This document shows, piece after piece, positions 18,301 through 25,931 of a stretch of 36,534 bases of DNA. The notes beneath the pieces were generated by a model. The model was not told the origin of the DNA. It did not search any database and saw only the letters and a program-made list of their open reading frames with translations. Made by a program: the position numbers and the translations under genes. Source of the stretch: a virus; the IMG/VR virus record IMGVR_UViG_3300025896_000080, positions 1 through 36,534 of that record. One strand, written 5' to 3'. Position 1 is the first letter of the stretch; each line of letters starts with the position of its first letter.

Positions 18301-19634
18301 ATGAATATCAGTATTATATTGATTTAGATTGGGATTCACCTGAAGGTTCAAGTTACGCATTATTTGAAATTCATGCCGATTACGGATCAGGATACTCTCT
18401 TGTCGATACATCAGAGGTTAGTAATTACAGATATATAGTAGATTCAGCTAATGTTAATGTTTTACATAGTTTTAAGGTTTTAGCTGTTAGTTCATCTGGT
18501 AAAAAAATAACATTAGTTGATGCACCTACAACTACAGCTACACCATTATCTAAATCATCTAGACCTAGTGACATTACGCAATTTAATGCCGATATATCCA
18601 ATGAGACCTTACAGTTATTCTGGAATCAATTATCAGATTTAGATATTAAAAATTATTCAATTAGGTTCACACCTCAGTTAGATGGTACATGGGAGAGGTC
18701 AGAGCAATTACAAGTTGTATCTAATAGAACTACTTTAATAACTACTCAGATTAGAACAGGTACATATTTAATAAAAGCTATAGACTTTAACGGTAATGAA
18801 TCTGCAAACGCTAAGAAGATTCAAACTACTATTTCAGGTTTAAATAATATTCAGGCCATAGACACTATAACTGACTTCCCATTATTCAATGGTATATTCG
18901 ACAGAACTGAATTAATAGGTTCTAAAATTACTTTAGCTAAGTCAGTCGATAGTCCAGTCTTAGGTGAAGAAGTATATTATACTGAAGGCTACTATTATTT
19001 TTCAGATTTACTTAACTTAACAGTAAACAGTCAGGTAAGACTTCAATCTAATTTAGAAGTAAGGGCTACTACCGCCGCTGATTTAATATCGAATTGGTCT
19101 AGCCTAGCTTCGGTAACTTCACTGTATACACCTCAGACTACAGATTGGGATGTAGAACTACAGTACAGGGCTACCAGCGCTTTAAATTCAATTGCAGACT
19201 GGTCTAGTCTAGCTTCAGTAACCTCACTTGCTGAAGGTAATCCTGTAGTTTGGACCGAATGGCGTAAACTATTGATAACTGATATACAGGCTAAATTCGT
19301 GCAGTTTAGGTTAAAGTTAACTTCACTTAAATCTAACGTCAGCCCTGTAGTAACTAACGCTTCTATAACTGCCACCATGACTGCAAGGGTTGAATCCGGT
19401 AAAGATTTAATATGTCCGGATACAGGTTTAGATGTTGTATTCGATAATAGTTTTTATGCTACCCCTAGTATAAATATAACGCTACAATCTAGTGAGAATA
19501 CGGACTATTGGGATATTACAGATAGATCCCCAGATGGTTTCAGTATAGTTTTTTATCACGGTGGTAATGAGGTAGAGAGAACATTCGATTATCAAGCTGT
19601 AGGCTACGGTAAAAAGGCTACAGAAGTTTTATAA
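15366..19634 (+). CDS. Tail tip / host-specificity protein, fused I-J-like
   Basis: 1422 residues, the largest gene. Residues 1-80 resemble a beta-grasp (gpI-type) domain. A Gly/Ala-rich hydrophobic section at about 88-125 follows, then the J-like core with QSNQVKRLGKVPKIYGE and HIGLGQYQVSDLRIG. Fibronectin-III-like domains occupy about 950-1155 (SRPSDITQFNADISNETLQL). The C-terminus repeats a motif, WSSLASVTSL, twice and ends in a beta-rich region, the likely receptor-facing end. A fused I/J avoids a separate gpI gene, and none was found. It overlaps the K-like gene by 14 nt and the fibre gene follows 15 nt later. Confidence 0.88.
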   Translation: MIHFRYSYFKKTSKDFSVDSSIYSGKTIVELVSKLSYLSKLNKSEFGFKVVINGSILDRKKWSNYRLSKSDRVIVLPELKTGNGQADLFQLAVIIGAAYTGGATTAFTGSQFAGAVASATVMTIGSRQLQYLIPTPSLNSNQDPQRESQVYSIEGQSNQVKRLGKVPKIYGEHKVYPNLAATPYTELELDPNTGKLAQYFYAIYHIGLGQYQVSDLRIGSTSIDLFTGCTNRLVDINKPSVDENDFDRAYSKNFELYKGSVRTETVGTELNSDEVNGGAQSNYQITRNCPSNVDLKKQQININFICPSGLISYNSNGSKGAAYIDVDIKFSKVSETVWRSFDDPEYVESSYAVGAKSSLNTSTTTNLYPFNASTFNPDSPTAPYSIVTSTQEKVYKMYEGYVAQTVRDYTVGLKLTSILPLVFSNESGITIGDKLVVDGEVVATVTSTTSFDNGYTAYYVNPVKTYIPLFKCRRITDRITLGPYVNGTKVTTCENSSVSNRITKLVTVGRLVIASDESGAHLASVKFTPREVGEYKVLITRYQSRQVYNSSVINALTVSNILSRYDDSPIQTTKRNSYLEVRLKATGQLSGVIDNLNCVAKSVLDVWNGSSWIRAATSNPAWVFTDLLTGEVNKRAIAKSKLDIDSIYNWAQYCDAVPTAVDYDYYAKRYECNFILDFDITLQNLIAKVTNSCQASLRYNNGLYGVLQDRLQSTPIQLFTPRNSSNFSSTRVFSDVIHGIKVTFVDPNKDWQLNSITVYRTGYSDTNSTNIEEMDSFACTSVEQAFRLGKYFLFQDENRKENIKLTVDFESLVCTRGDYIHYVQPIMKVGGLSARVKTVDSGINQITIDDGFDLDELLDYGYEFRSSTGEIISGLIDSIDSDDTFTLDGDLPEVGDLITIGEVELTSLKAIVKSIEPLDNESATLTLIEQAPVIYDFESIEEIPNYNPSLSSVTDGATRPPSQVLNLTVDANSYTVVGNEYQYYIDLDWDSPEGSSYALFEIHADYGSGYSLVDTSEVSNYRYIVDSANVNVLHSFKVLAVSSSGKKITLVDAPTTTATPLSKSSRPSDITQFNADISNETLQLFWNQLSDLDIKNYSIRFTPQLDGTWERSEQLQVVSNRTTLITTQIRTGTYLIKAIDFNGNESANAKKIQTTISGLNNIQAIDTITDFPLFNGIFDRTELIGSKITLAKSVDSPVLGEEVYYTEGYYYFSDLLNLTVNSQVRLQSNLEVRATTAADLISNWSSLASVTSLYTPQTTDWDVELQYRATSALNSIADWSSLASVTSLAEGNPVVWTEWRKLLITDIQAKFVQFRLKLTSLKSNVSPVVTNASITATMTARVESGKDLICPDTGLDVVFDNSFYATPSINITLQSSENTDYWDITDRSPDGFSIVFYHGGNEVERTFDYQAVGYGKKATEVL

Positions 19635-19649
19635 AGGGAGAATTAACTT

Positions 19650-21029
19650 ATGGGTATACCTAGCAACATTAATCCGGTTCCGACAGATGGTATAGAATTA
19701 GCAGGTTTGTTTGACGATTTAAAAACTGCTTTTGCCAGTATGAATAAAGGTTCAAGTAGAGACGCTAATTTAGTAGCAGGGGGCTGTTGGGTAGATGATA
19801 CCGATGAAGCTGGATCTGATTTACTTTACATAAAATTATATGATGGCACTACTGACACTGTACTATTTACAGTTAATACTGCCGCAGGTACAGTTACTTT
19901 ACCTACTTCAGCTTCACCTCTTTCAATAAGTAAAGTATCCGCAGATGCAGTAGGCCCTGTAATAAATTTAATAAAGTCTAGAATAGCGTCAAGCGGTCAA
20001 ATAAACACAGGTGATTCTATAGGTGAAGTTATATTTGCAGGTAAAGATAATACTAACACTGTTAGAAATGCAGCGAGAATAAAAGCGTTAGCTCTCGAAA
20101 ACTTTACTTCTTCAGCTAATGGAGCCGAATTAATACTAGAAGTTATTAAAGCTACTGAATCAGCATACACTGAAATATTAAGAGTTAAGAACGGATTAAT
20201 AGGTATAGGTACAACTGCACCTTCTACTTCAGTACATGTAGTTAGTACTACAGGCGTTAAGACTGAGACTACAGCAGCGGATAATACTACCCCAGCTAAA
20301 ATTACACTGAGAAAGAAAAGGTCTTCTAGTAGCGGTCAAGTAGCAAGTGGCGATGGACTAGGTTCTGTAATATTTAATTCGACAGATAATGCCGGAACTG
20401 AAATAACTGACGCTGCTTCGATAGATGCCGTATCTACTCAGACTCATACCTCTAGCGCTCACGGGACTAAATTAGATTTCTACATTAAGAAATTATCTGA
20501 AACAAGTAAGACTAAAGCTTTCACTATAGGTGATACAGTAGATGCTCACCTAATATTATCGTTAGTGTCAGGTGGTCTAAAGTTCCCATCTACACCAGTA
20601 TCCTCTTCTGATGCTAACACTCTAGATCATTATGGTGAATTTGACTGGACACCTGCATTTACAGCTACCGGATCAAATCCTACTTGTAGTTATTCAATTC
20701 AGGAAGGTGTAGGTCTTAAGATAGGTCAGTTTGTATTACTCTTAGGTCGATTACGATTATCGTCTACTTCAGGGGGTTCAGGTACGTTAAAAATAAGCGG
20801 TCTTCCTGTAGCTACATTGAATTCAAGTAATATATTCGCTACAGGGATTGTAGTATTTAAAGAAAACTGGACTACTATAGGTCCTACAGTATTAAGAGCA
20901 ATACCGAACAGCACTGAAATAACAGCTTTAACCGCACATAATGCTACGAATGTAACAGACATGACAGTATCTAACTTGTCTAATACAGCAGATATAATTT
21001 TCGCATTTATTTATAGATCAAATACATAA
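19650..21029 (+). CDS. Tail fibre protein
   Basis: 459 residues. Two related fibre modules are visible at about 110-190 and 220-300. Each has a GDSIGEVIFAGKDN- or GDGLGSVIFNSTDN-type start, an AARI/AASI strand, a SANGAELILEV or SAHGTKLDFYI strand, and (first module) GLIGIGTTAPSTSVHV. The C-terminal domain (about 330-459) opens YGEFDWTPAFTATGSNPTCS and is beta-rich, the likely receptor-binding head. Good GGGAG ribosome-binding site. It is the last tail gene, directly after the J-like protein. Confidence 0.82.
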   Translation: MGIPSNINPVPTDGIELAGLFDDLKTAFASMNKGSSRDANLVAGGCWVDDTDEAGSDLLYIKLYDGTTDTVLFTVNTAAGTVTLPTSASPLSISKVSADAVGPVINLIKSRIASSGQINTGDSIGEVIFAGKDNTNTVRNAARIKALALENFTSSANGAELILEVIKATESAYTEILRVKNGLIGIGTTAPSTSVHVVSTTGVKTETTAADNTTPAKITLRKKRSSSSGQVASGDGLGSVIFNSTDNAGTEITDAASIDAVSTQTHTSSAHGTKLDFYIKKLSETSKTKAFTIGDTVDAHLILSLVSGGLKFPSTPVSSSDANTLDHYGEFDWTPAFTATGSNPTCSYSIQEGVGLKIGQFVLLLGRLRLSSTSGGSGTLKISGLPVATLNSSNIFATGIVVFKENWTTIGPTVLRAIPNSTEITALTAHNATNVTDMTVSNLSNTADIIFAFIYRSNT

Positions 21030-21038
21030 GAGGTTGAA

Positions 21039-21290
21039 ATGGAATTAAAGAAAGAAGTTAAATATCAAGTTAGTGTTACACCTACTAACATAATTGAAGT
21101 AGTCAGAATTACTACAGTTATGGAAGGTGATAAACAATTAGGTAACCCTGAGTACCATAGACACTGTTTACAGGTTGGTTCCGATCTAAGTAATGAATCA
21201 GATATAGTTAAAAAGATAGCTGAAGCTGTATGGACACCTGAAGTAATAAATAATTATAAAAAATCCATTGAAGAAGCCGAAGATATTTAA
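21039..21290 (+). CDS. Small protein downstream of the fibre, unknown function
   Basis: 83 acidic residues, no cysteine cluster apart from one Cys, no membrane segment. The C-terminus AEAVWTPEVINNYKKSIEEA looks helical. An AAGAGG ribosome-binding site lies 9 nt after the fibre stop, so the two genes are probably co-expressed. Small genes in this place are sometimes fibre chaperones or fibre subunits, but no motif supports that here. Confidence 0.65.
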   Translation: MELKKEVKYQVSVTPTNIIEVVRITTVMEGDKQLGNPEYHRHCLQVGSDLSNESDIVKKIAEAVWTPEVINNYKKSIEEAEDI

Positions 21291-21669
21291 TCCAAGACCT
21301 GAAGGGTTTAGACCTAGAGTTTTTAAATCTCAAACTAGAGATTGGGCTTATCTTTATCAGAATTATAGGTGGCGCAAATATAGGGATGCTTTTATTAAAG
21401 CTAATCCTACATGTTATGCCTGTGGTGATAAATCTGAAGTATGCGATCATATAGTGCCACACAAGGGTAATCTTGAACTATTTGAAAATACTGAAAATCA
21501 TCTACCTTTATGTAGTCTAGACCATAACTACTGTACGGCTAATTTCGATAAGTTTGATAAACCTAAAACCGCAGAAAAAATAAAATATTTAACAGATAAA
21601 AGAAAAGCTAATAATTTAGTTAAGAAAGTTTTTATATTATCTAGACTTATTTACTTCCCTAAAGTTTGA
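21268..21669 (+). CDS. HNH endonuclease
   Basis: 133 residues from TTG 21268, overlapping the previous gene by 23 nt; no ATG lies near the start, so TTG is the best available start. The HNH core is clear: YRWRKYRDAFIKANPTCYAC, then the CxxC knuckle, VCDHIVPH (the D-H of the active site), the Asn in TENHLPLC and the final His in SLDHNYC. Single-domain HNH enzymes of this kind act in packaging next to terL in many HK97-type phages, or as free-standing homing-type nucleases. Here it sits 20 kb from terL, between fibre and lysis genes. Confidence 0.85.
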   Translation: MKKPKIFNPRPEGFRPRVFKSQTRDWAYLYQNYRWRKYRDAFIKANPTCYACGDKSEVCDHIVPHKGNLELFENTENHLPLCSLDHNYCTANFDKFDKPKTAEKIKYLTDKRKANNLVKKVFILSRLIYFPKV

Positions 21670-21699
21670 CTTTAGTTCAGTGAAAGTTAGAATTAAATT

Positions 21700-22020
21700 A
21701 TGGAATTAGATTTAAGTATTAAATTAATAGTTATCGCAGGATCAGTATTATCATGCGGTGTAGGTTTTATAGTATCGTTTAGATTATCTCAAATTAAAAT
21801 AGCTGAACTAAATGAAAAAAATAAAGAGTTAGAGCGAAACTTAGAAGCTGACTTAAAAAAGTTAGAATATGATTTACTAACTAGACTAAAAGACCATAAA
21901 GATGAAACCTATTCTAATTCTAAAGCTATATGGGATAAGATAGATAAGCTTGGTGATAAATTTGATAAAGTAATTCAAGCGGTTGGCGAAATAAAAGGTC
22001 TAATGTCAAAAGGCGATTAA
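21700..22020 (+). CDS. Membrane-anchored coiled-coil protein
   Basis: 106 residues: one N-terminal membrane helix (about 6-26, IKLIVIAGSVLSCGVGFIVS), then a long highly charged helix with heptad-like spacing (AELNEKNKELERNLEADLKK). It abuts the holin-like gene (TAA followed at once by ATG). The organisation resembles small lysis-cassette or phage envelope proteins. A holin partner, an antiholin or an i-spanin-like role are all possible; none is proven. Confidence 0.68.
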   Translation: MELDLSIKLIVIAGSVLSCGVGFIVSFRLSQIKIAELNEKNKELERNLEADLKKLEYDLLTRLKDHKDETYSNSKAIWDKIDKLGDKFDKVIQAVGEIKGLMSKGD

Positions 22021-22200
22021 ATGAAAAAAATATGGGACGACCGAAGAGTGTTCTTATCTACAATAGCTATAATCGGCTTACTTTACATTATGTACAGTAA
22101 AGATAAAGACTACGGTGTAGAAGTAGTAGCGTTAGCTGGATGTGTGTCCATCGTTAACGCATGGGAGAAGACTAAAATGAAAGGTGGTAAAGATGTTTAA
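22021..22200 (+). CDS. Putative holin (59 residues)
   Basis: A short gene, starting directly after the preceding stop. It opens MKKIWDDRRVFLSTIAIIGL and has two predicted membrane helices (about 10-25 and 36-51) with a charged turn YSKDKDYG between them and a positive C-terminus. Small two-helix proteins of this shape, found among lysis genes, are typical phage holins, which open the inner membrane to release or activate the endolysin. The ribosome-binding site is inside the upstream gene (AAAAGG about 12 nt before the ATG). Its end overlaps the next start by 8 nt. Confidence 0.65.
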   Translation: MKKIWDDRRVFLSTIAIIGLLYIMYSKDKDYGVEVVALAGCVSIVNAWEKTKMKGGKDV

Positions 22201-22735
22201 AAAAGAATTGGTTATATATTTAGTTTTATGTACTTTACCTGTAGTGACTTATTTTTTAGGTAAATCGTCTACACCTAAACCTGAAAAAGTAGAAGTGATA
22301 AAGTATGTTGATGTCATTAAAACTCAGTATGTTGAAGTTAAAGAAAACAGACTAGATAAAGTTAATCGTACTACAAAAACTAAAATTACTTCAGCTTCAG
22401 GTGATGTTACTGAAACTGAAATCACTGAAAATTCAATAGTCGAATCTAACACTCAGATAGATCAATTCTTAAGTGAAAAACTTAAACAGTCAGAACAAAC
22501 CAAGGTTGAATATCTAAGCTTTAAAAATATTTTAGAATTAGAGTATATTCACTTCAGGGATAAAAAATACAGTATAGCTGGATTAATAAATTTTAACTAT
22601 GGTAGGTTAGTATTAGATACAGACTATTTTAGATTATACAGTAAATTAGGATTAGGTATGGAATACGATTATTCTAACCCTAGTCAATACAGTAAGCCTG
22701 TTTCGATCAACGGTGGTGTAATCTTACAGTATTAA
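22193..22735 (+). CDS. Membrane-anchored envelope protein, possible spanin
   Basis: 180 residues from ATG 22193, which follows AAAGGTGG; an earlier GTG (22184) lies inside that site. One N-terminal membrane helix (YLVLCTLPVVTYFLG, about 8-24) is followed by a Lys/Glu/Val-rich periplasmic stalk. The C-terminal 60 residues are beta-like and tyrosine-rich (YGRLVLDTDYFRLYSKLGL). The fusion of an inner-membrane anchor to a beta-rich end is compatible with a spanin, which joins inner and outer membranes in Gram-negative lysis. No lipobox or clear spanin motif was seen, so a structural envelope protein is an alternative. Confidence 0.6.
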   Translation: MFKKELVIYLVLCTLPVVTYFLGKSSTPKPEKVEVIKYVDVIKTQYVEVKENRLDKVNRTTKTKITSASGDVTETEITENSIVESNTQIDQFLSEKLKQSEQTKVEYLSFKNILELEYIHFRDKKYSIAGLINFNYGRLVLDTDYFRLYSKLGLGMEYDYSNPSQYSKPVSINGGVILQY

Positions 22736-22747
22736 TGGCTTACTGTA
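22725..22747. other. Palindrome spanning the convergent stop codons
   Basis: TACAGTA (22725-22731) and TACTGTA (22741-22747) form a perfect 7-bp inverted repeat. The 9-nt loop holds both stop codons of the convergent genes (rightward TAA 22733-22735, leftward TTA 22732-22734 on the plus strand). No T-run follows on either strand, so it is not a typical intrinsic terminator, though it could weakly stop or process both messages. Confidence 0.5.
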
Positions 22748-23094
22748 GCCTGTAATCTAGATTCAATAATTCGATTTATGTATTTGTCACACTCATAACA
22801 TTCACCATGGTCTATATTAGGATCAGCTTTAAAATATTCTAAATCGTAATCACCGTAATACATTAGTTTATGTACAGTTCTATACATAGTTTGATCTGCA
22901 TGCCAGAATGCAGTTACTCTAACCCATCTTCTACATACATCCATTTGGTGCTGATTTTTACAGCCTATAATTATTTTAGTCATTAACTCTATTTTATCTT
23001 GTACAGTCATATGACGCATAAAACCTACTTTGCAATCTGTAATATTATTTACAATTAAAGCTAGTAATACTATAACTAAAGTTAAGATAATCAT
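22732..23094 (-). CDS. Small membrane-anchored/secreted Cys-containing protein
   Basis: 120 residues, last gene of the leftward operon. The N-terminus (MIILTLVIVLLALIVNNITD) is a signal anchor or signal peptide. The rest has six cysteines (CK, CKN, C in DVCRRW, then GECYECDKY), suggesting disulfides or metal binding outside the membrane. Its start overlaps the endolysin stop by ATGA, so it may be a lysis accessory, such as a spanin or an endolysin partner. Function not recognised. Confidence 0.6.
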   Translation of the reverse strand: MIILTLVIVLLALIVNNITDCKVGFMRHMTVQDKIELMTKIIIGCKNQHQMDVCRRWVRVTAFWHADQTMYRTVHKLMYYGDYDLEYFKADPNIDHGECYECDKYINRIIESRLQATVSH

Positions 23095-23672
23095 ATATGA
23101 AATTTTCTAGATTTCTCAGGGGTCCAGCTTGGGTAAGGCATAAACTGTAAATGAGCCCAAGTCTTAGTATGGTCTGGGTGCTCCATCCATGCGCCTAACT
23201 CTTCAAGTATTTCTTCAGTTAAAAATTTATGTAACTCAGATATAGGTCTATTTTTAGGTACACAATCAAAGGCTTGAAGTACTAGGTGTTTAGATCCGAA
23301 TGGTATAGTTAATGGATTTAAGCCTGCTAACACTCTATCTTTATTTATTTTATTGTATATTCTAAGGTGGTGCTCTCTAGATCTAAATACCGACGTGTAA
23401 ATTAATTCACCGAATAGATATTCTAACTTCATAGCCTTATGTTTAATTAACTCGAAATTAGCTAGTAAATACTTAGGTATATCGTCAAGCTTATATACAG
23501 TAAGAAGTTTTCTAGAGATTGCACCGTGATTATAATTCGATATAATATTTGATTTTTCTTCAGCAGTTAACTCTATATAGTTCTCTACTGTATCTTCAGG
23601 TAGTAATATGTAAGGTTGTTCAGGTGTGAGTACACCGCTTAATATTTTATTAGTTAAATCGCTATTCATCAT
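23091..23672 (-). CDS. M15-type peptidase, probable endolysin
   Basis: 193 residues. The zinc-site pattern of M15 (VanY/T5-lysin-like) peptidases is present: SxHxxxxAxD as SKHLVLQAFD (His 129, Asp 136), a candidate base Glu in GAWMEHPDH (Glu 164), and WxHxQ as TWAHLQ (His 174). In M15 enzymes His, Asp and His bind zinc and the Glu activates water to cut peptide cross-links of the cell wall. The N-terminal 90 residues have no signal peptide, so release would need the holin. GAGG precedes the ATG. It is read leftward, opposite to the holin-like gene. Confidence 0.78.
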   Translation of the reverse strand: MMNSDLTNKILSGVLTPEQPYILLPEDTVENYIELTAEEKSNIISNYNHGAISRKLLTVYKLDDIPKYLLANFELIKHKAMKLEYLFGELIYTSVFRSREHHLRIYNKINKDRVLAGLNPLTIPFGSKHLVLQAFDCVPKNRPISELHKFLTEEILEELGAWMEHPDHTKTWAHLQFMPYPSWTPEKSRKFHI

Positions 23673-23701
23673 AAAAACCTCAATCCGTGAGAGTTAATAT
23701 T

Positions 23702-23938
23702 TTATTTTTTATCGCGCCAGATAGTTTTACCGGATCTACCTAAACCTGAATATCTTATTATCCATTTAATTTTAGGATCTTCATTACATTTTTTATTAAT
23801 TCGAGTCACAGCAGATATTATAATATTACTAGCGTTAGGCATCTTACTTATGTCGTAAAGCTCCATGGCTAATTCTTTTACTTTAACTTTACGTTTACCT
23901 AGTGTATCTATAACTCGCTGTTCATTTGGACTAAACAT
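23702..23938 (-). CDS. Small winged-helix DNA-binding protein
   Basis: 78 residues. The order NEQRVIDTLGKRKVKVKEL, then LYDISKMPNASNIIISAVTR, then RINKKC and the end RYSGLGRSGKTIW matches the helix-helix-recognition helix-wing order of small winged-helix domains (OmpR C-terminal-like). It may regulate the phage operons or assist replication. The start overlaps the polymerase stop by 8 nt, so it is made from the same leftward message. Confidence 0.7.
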   Translation of the reverse strand: MFSPNEQRVIDTLGKRKVKVKELAMELYDISKMPNASNIIISAVTRINKKCNEDPKIKWIIRYSGLGRSGKTIWRDKK

Positions 23939-25886
23939 GATTAAACCCTTCTATTAATTTATTAACTTCACATATATAGTATTCATAATCTAGATCACCC
24001 CAGTCAAACTGTTTTACATGTTGACATTGTTTAACTAGGTAACCCTTCTCAAGTGATGACTCTCTTAAATCATATTTAGACCTATTAGATGTGTGTATTC
24101 TTTCATCCCATTCACCTTCAGCTAATTCAGACTTAACACTATTATAGTATTCATCATCTATACCGTTCCTACGTTTCCATTCGCCTATAGGGCCTTTAGC
24201 GTCCATATGTTTTACTAGATCACCGCCAGCTTTAGAAATATAACACCTTAAAGTCTTTGGTTGAATATCACCATTCAATGTTACCTTTATGGATTTAGAG
24301 CTTTTATGTAAAATCATGTAATCGAATTTATCTACAAAACATCTTATAACATCTTCAGGTTTCACATTATTAATTAAACAGTATTCAGTACATTTAGGTA
24401 CTACCATCATCGAATAATCTTTATACCAAAAACCTTCATAGTCATCCATCGTCTTAGGGTAAAAGTAAGCTCCTTTACCTTTCGTACTACCATCGTACTT
24501 TAATGATAGATAATTATTAACGTCTCTAACCCACATTGATTTATACCTTACTTCTTCTAACTCTAACCCTACCTCTATCTGCCACTTGTCTTTAATGTCA
24601 TCGAATAACCACATTAAATCTTTAGGGACATAAGCGGTTATGCCATCGGTATTAGCTTGGATTATTTTTAACTTAGGTATTCCGTTTAATGATTCAACTA
24701 AACGCCACAGTTGAAGTTGACCATTTATAGTGATTCGATATAAAAATAATAAATCAAATAAAAATGACCACAGGTCACCAGACTTACCGAATACGGCGTT
24801 AGCTGCTAACTTAAATAGTTTACCTAGTGATGTTTTCTTCCCATGGATTTTACGCTGTTTAGGGATTTCAGCATATATTTTAACGAATTGCTCACCTAAA
24901 TGTTCAGGGTAGAATTTATTAACTATGGCTATAGCTGGATACATACCTGATACGTCTATATCTATTATCTCGTATTCATCGTTAGAGTGAAAAGAAGACT
25001 TTTTAACTGAACCATGTATACCACCTAATCCGAATTTATACTCGACACCATTAATCTCAGTTTTAAATTTAGGTTTAATTTTTTTAGCTGGTTTAATTAT
25101 TAAAGATTTATACCATTGTAACACTTGGTCGTATTCAGAATTTTTAAAATAGCAATTAGGTAAAACTACAGTTTTAAAATTTATTTCAGACCTGTGGGTC
25201 TGTATAGGTTTACCTTTATATCTAGTTTTATTTTTACCTAATTGTTTTTCTATGTACTTTTCACCTATAGATTGGTCAGCCATATTTAAAGCGTCGCCAT
25301 CTATAGTTTTTAAAGTCATTAAATCCATACGCATAGCTATAGCTGGTTTATTAAGTCTACCGAATTGTCTAGTAGTAAAAGTGTCATGAACCATGTAAAG
25401 GGTTAGTATATCCATTTCTTCAGAAGTCAGGTCGCGAAGCGGGAATGGTAAATCTTCTACTGATTCACACCTCATATTAAATTGAAGATGCTTGAGTGAA
25501 GTACGTCGCGCTTTTCTATCGAAGCCATTGATAGCCATTAAATCTACTTGGATTAGTGTCCTGTTCTCATACCACATAGGTCTATAAGGTTGGGCTGAAT
25601 CTTGTGATTTAATTATTTGGTTAGCTAACTGATGTAATATTAAAGCTGTTAACCCGTATGGGTTTCTTAAAATATACTCTAATATTTCATTGTCGAATTT
25701 TACGTTATTATAACCTTGCATTTTTACGTTATGCTGTTTGAGATAATAAAGAAAATTAATTAACTCAGGTATTTGATTTTTACGATCTGATAACTCAAAT
25801 ATAAAATATTGGTCTGAATCTTCTAATAGAAAACATGATGTAAATATATTAGGGTATGTTTCTAAATCGTAAGTTATAAGATTCAT
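23931..25886 (-). CDS. DNA polymerase, family B, with proofreading exonuclease
   Basis: 651 residues from ATG 25886. The exonuclease triad is complete: Exo I YDLETYPN (residues 5-12), Exo II GYNNVKFDNEI (about 62), Exo III YMVHD (about 190). Polymerase motif A is DVSGMYPAI (about 310) and motif B is KLAANAVFG (about 360). Motif C is ANTDG (about 412), where the first Asp of the usual DTD is Asn. Only about 50 residues separate motifs A and B, so the fingers are very short. The C-terminus carries EWKRRNGIDDEYYNSV and WDERIHTSNRSK, related to motifs in the 28013-28732 protein. An in-frame GTG at 25919 is less likely as the start because a hairpin lies between. Confidence 0.9.
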   Translation of the reverse strand: MNLITYDLETYPNIFTSCFLLEDSDQYFIFELSDRKNQIPELINFLYYLKQHNVKMQGYNNVKFDNEILEYILRNPYGLTALILHQLANQIIKSQDSAQPYRPMWYENRTLIQVDLMAINGFDRKARRTSLKHLQFNMRCESVEDLPFPLRDLTSEEMDILTLYMVHDTFTTRQFGRLNKPAIAMRMDLMTLKTIDGDALNMADQSIGEKYIEKQLGKNKTRYKGKPIQTHRSEINFKTVVLPNCYFKNSEYDQVLQWYKSLIIKPAKKIKPKFKTEINGVEYKFGLGGIHGSVKKSSFHSNDEYEIIDIDVSGMYPAIAIVNKFYPEHLGEQFVKIYAEIPKQRKIHGKKTSLGKLFKLAANAVFGKSGDLWSFLFDLLFLYRITINGQLQLWRLVESLNGIPKLKIIQANTDGITAYVPKDLMWLFDDIKDKWQIEVGLELEEVRYKSMWVRDVNNYLSLKYDGSTKGKGAYFYPKTMDDYEGFWYKDYSMMVVPKCTEYCLINNVKPEDVIRCFVDKFDYMILHKSSKSIKVTLNGDIQPKTLRCYISKAGGDLVKHMDAKGPIGEWKRRNGIDDEYYNSVKSELAEGEWDERIHTSNRSKYDLRESSLEKGYLVKQCQHVKQFDWGDLDYEYYICEVNKLIEGFNHV

Positions 25887-25894
25887 TAAATAGT

Positions 25895-25916
25895 GTACCG
25901 ACTTGAGGCTCGGTAC
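25895..25916 (-). promoter_or_regulatory. Hairpin between Shine-Dalgarno and start of the polymerase gene
   Basis: On the leftward message the order is AAAAGG (25926-25921), then a perfect 7-bp hairpin (GTACCGA, loop GCCTCAAG, TCGGTAC), then ATG 25886. The linear distance from AAAAGG to ATG is about 34 nt, too long. Folding the 22-nt hairpin leaves about 12 nt. A similar structured spacer is known from phage T4 gene 38. It could make polymerase translation structure-dependent. Confidence 0.5.
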
Positions 25917-25931
25917 CACACCTTTTATATA

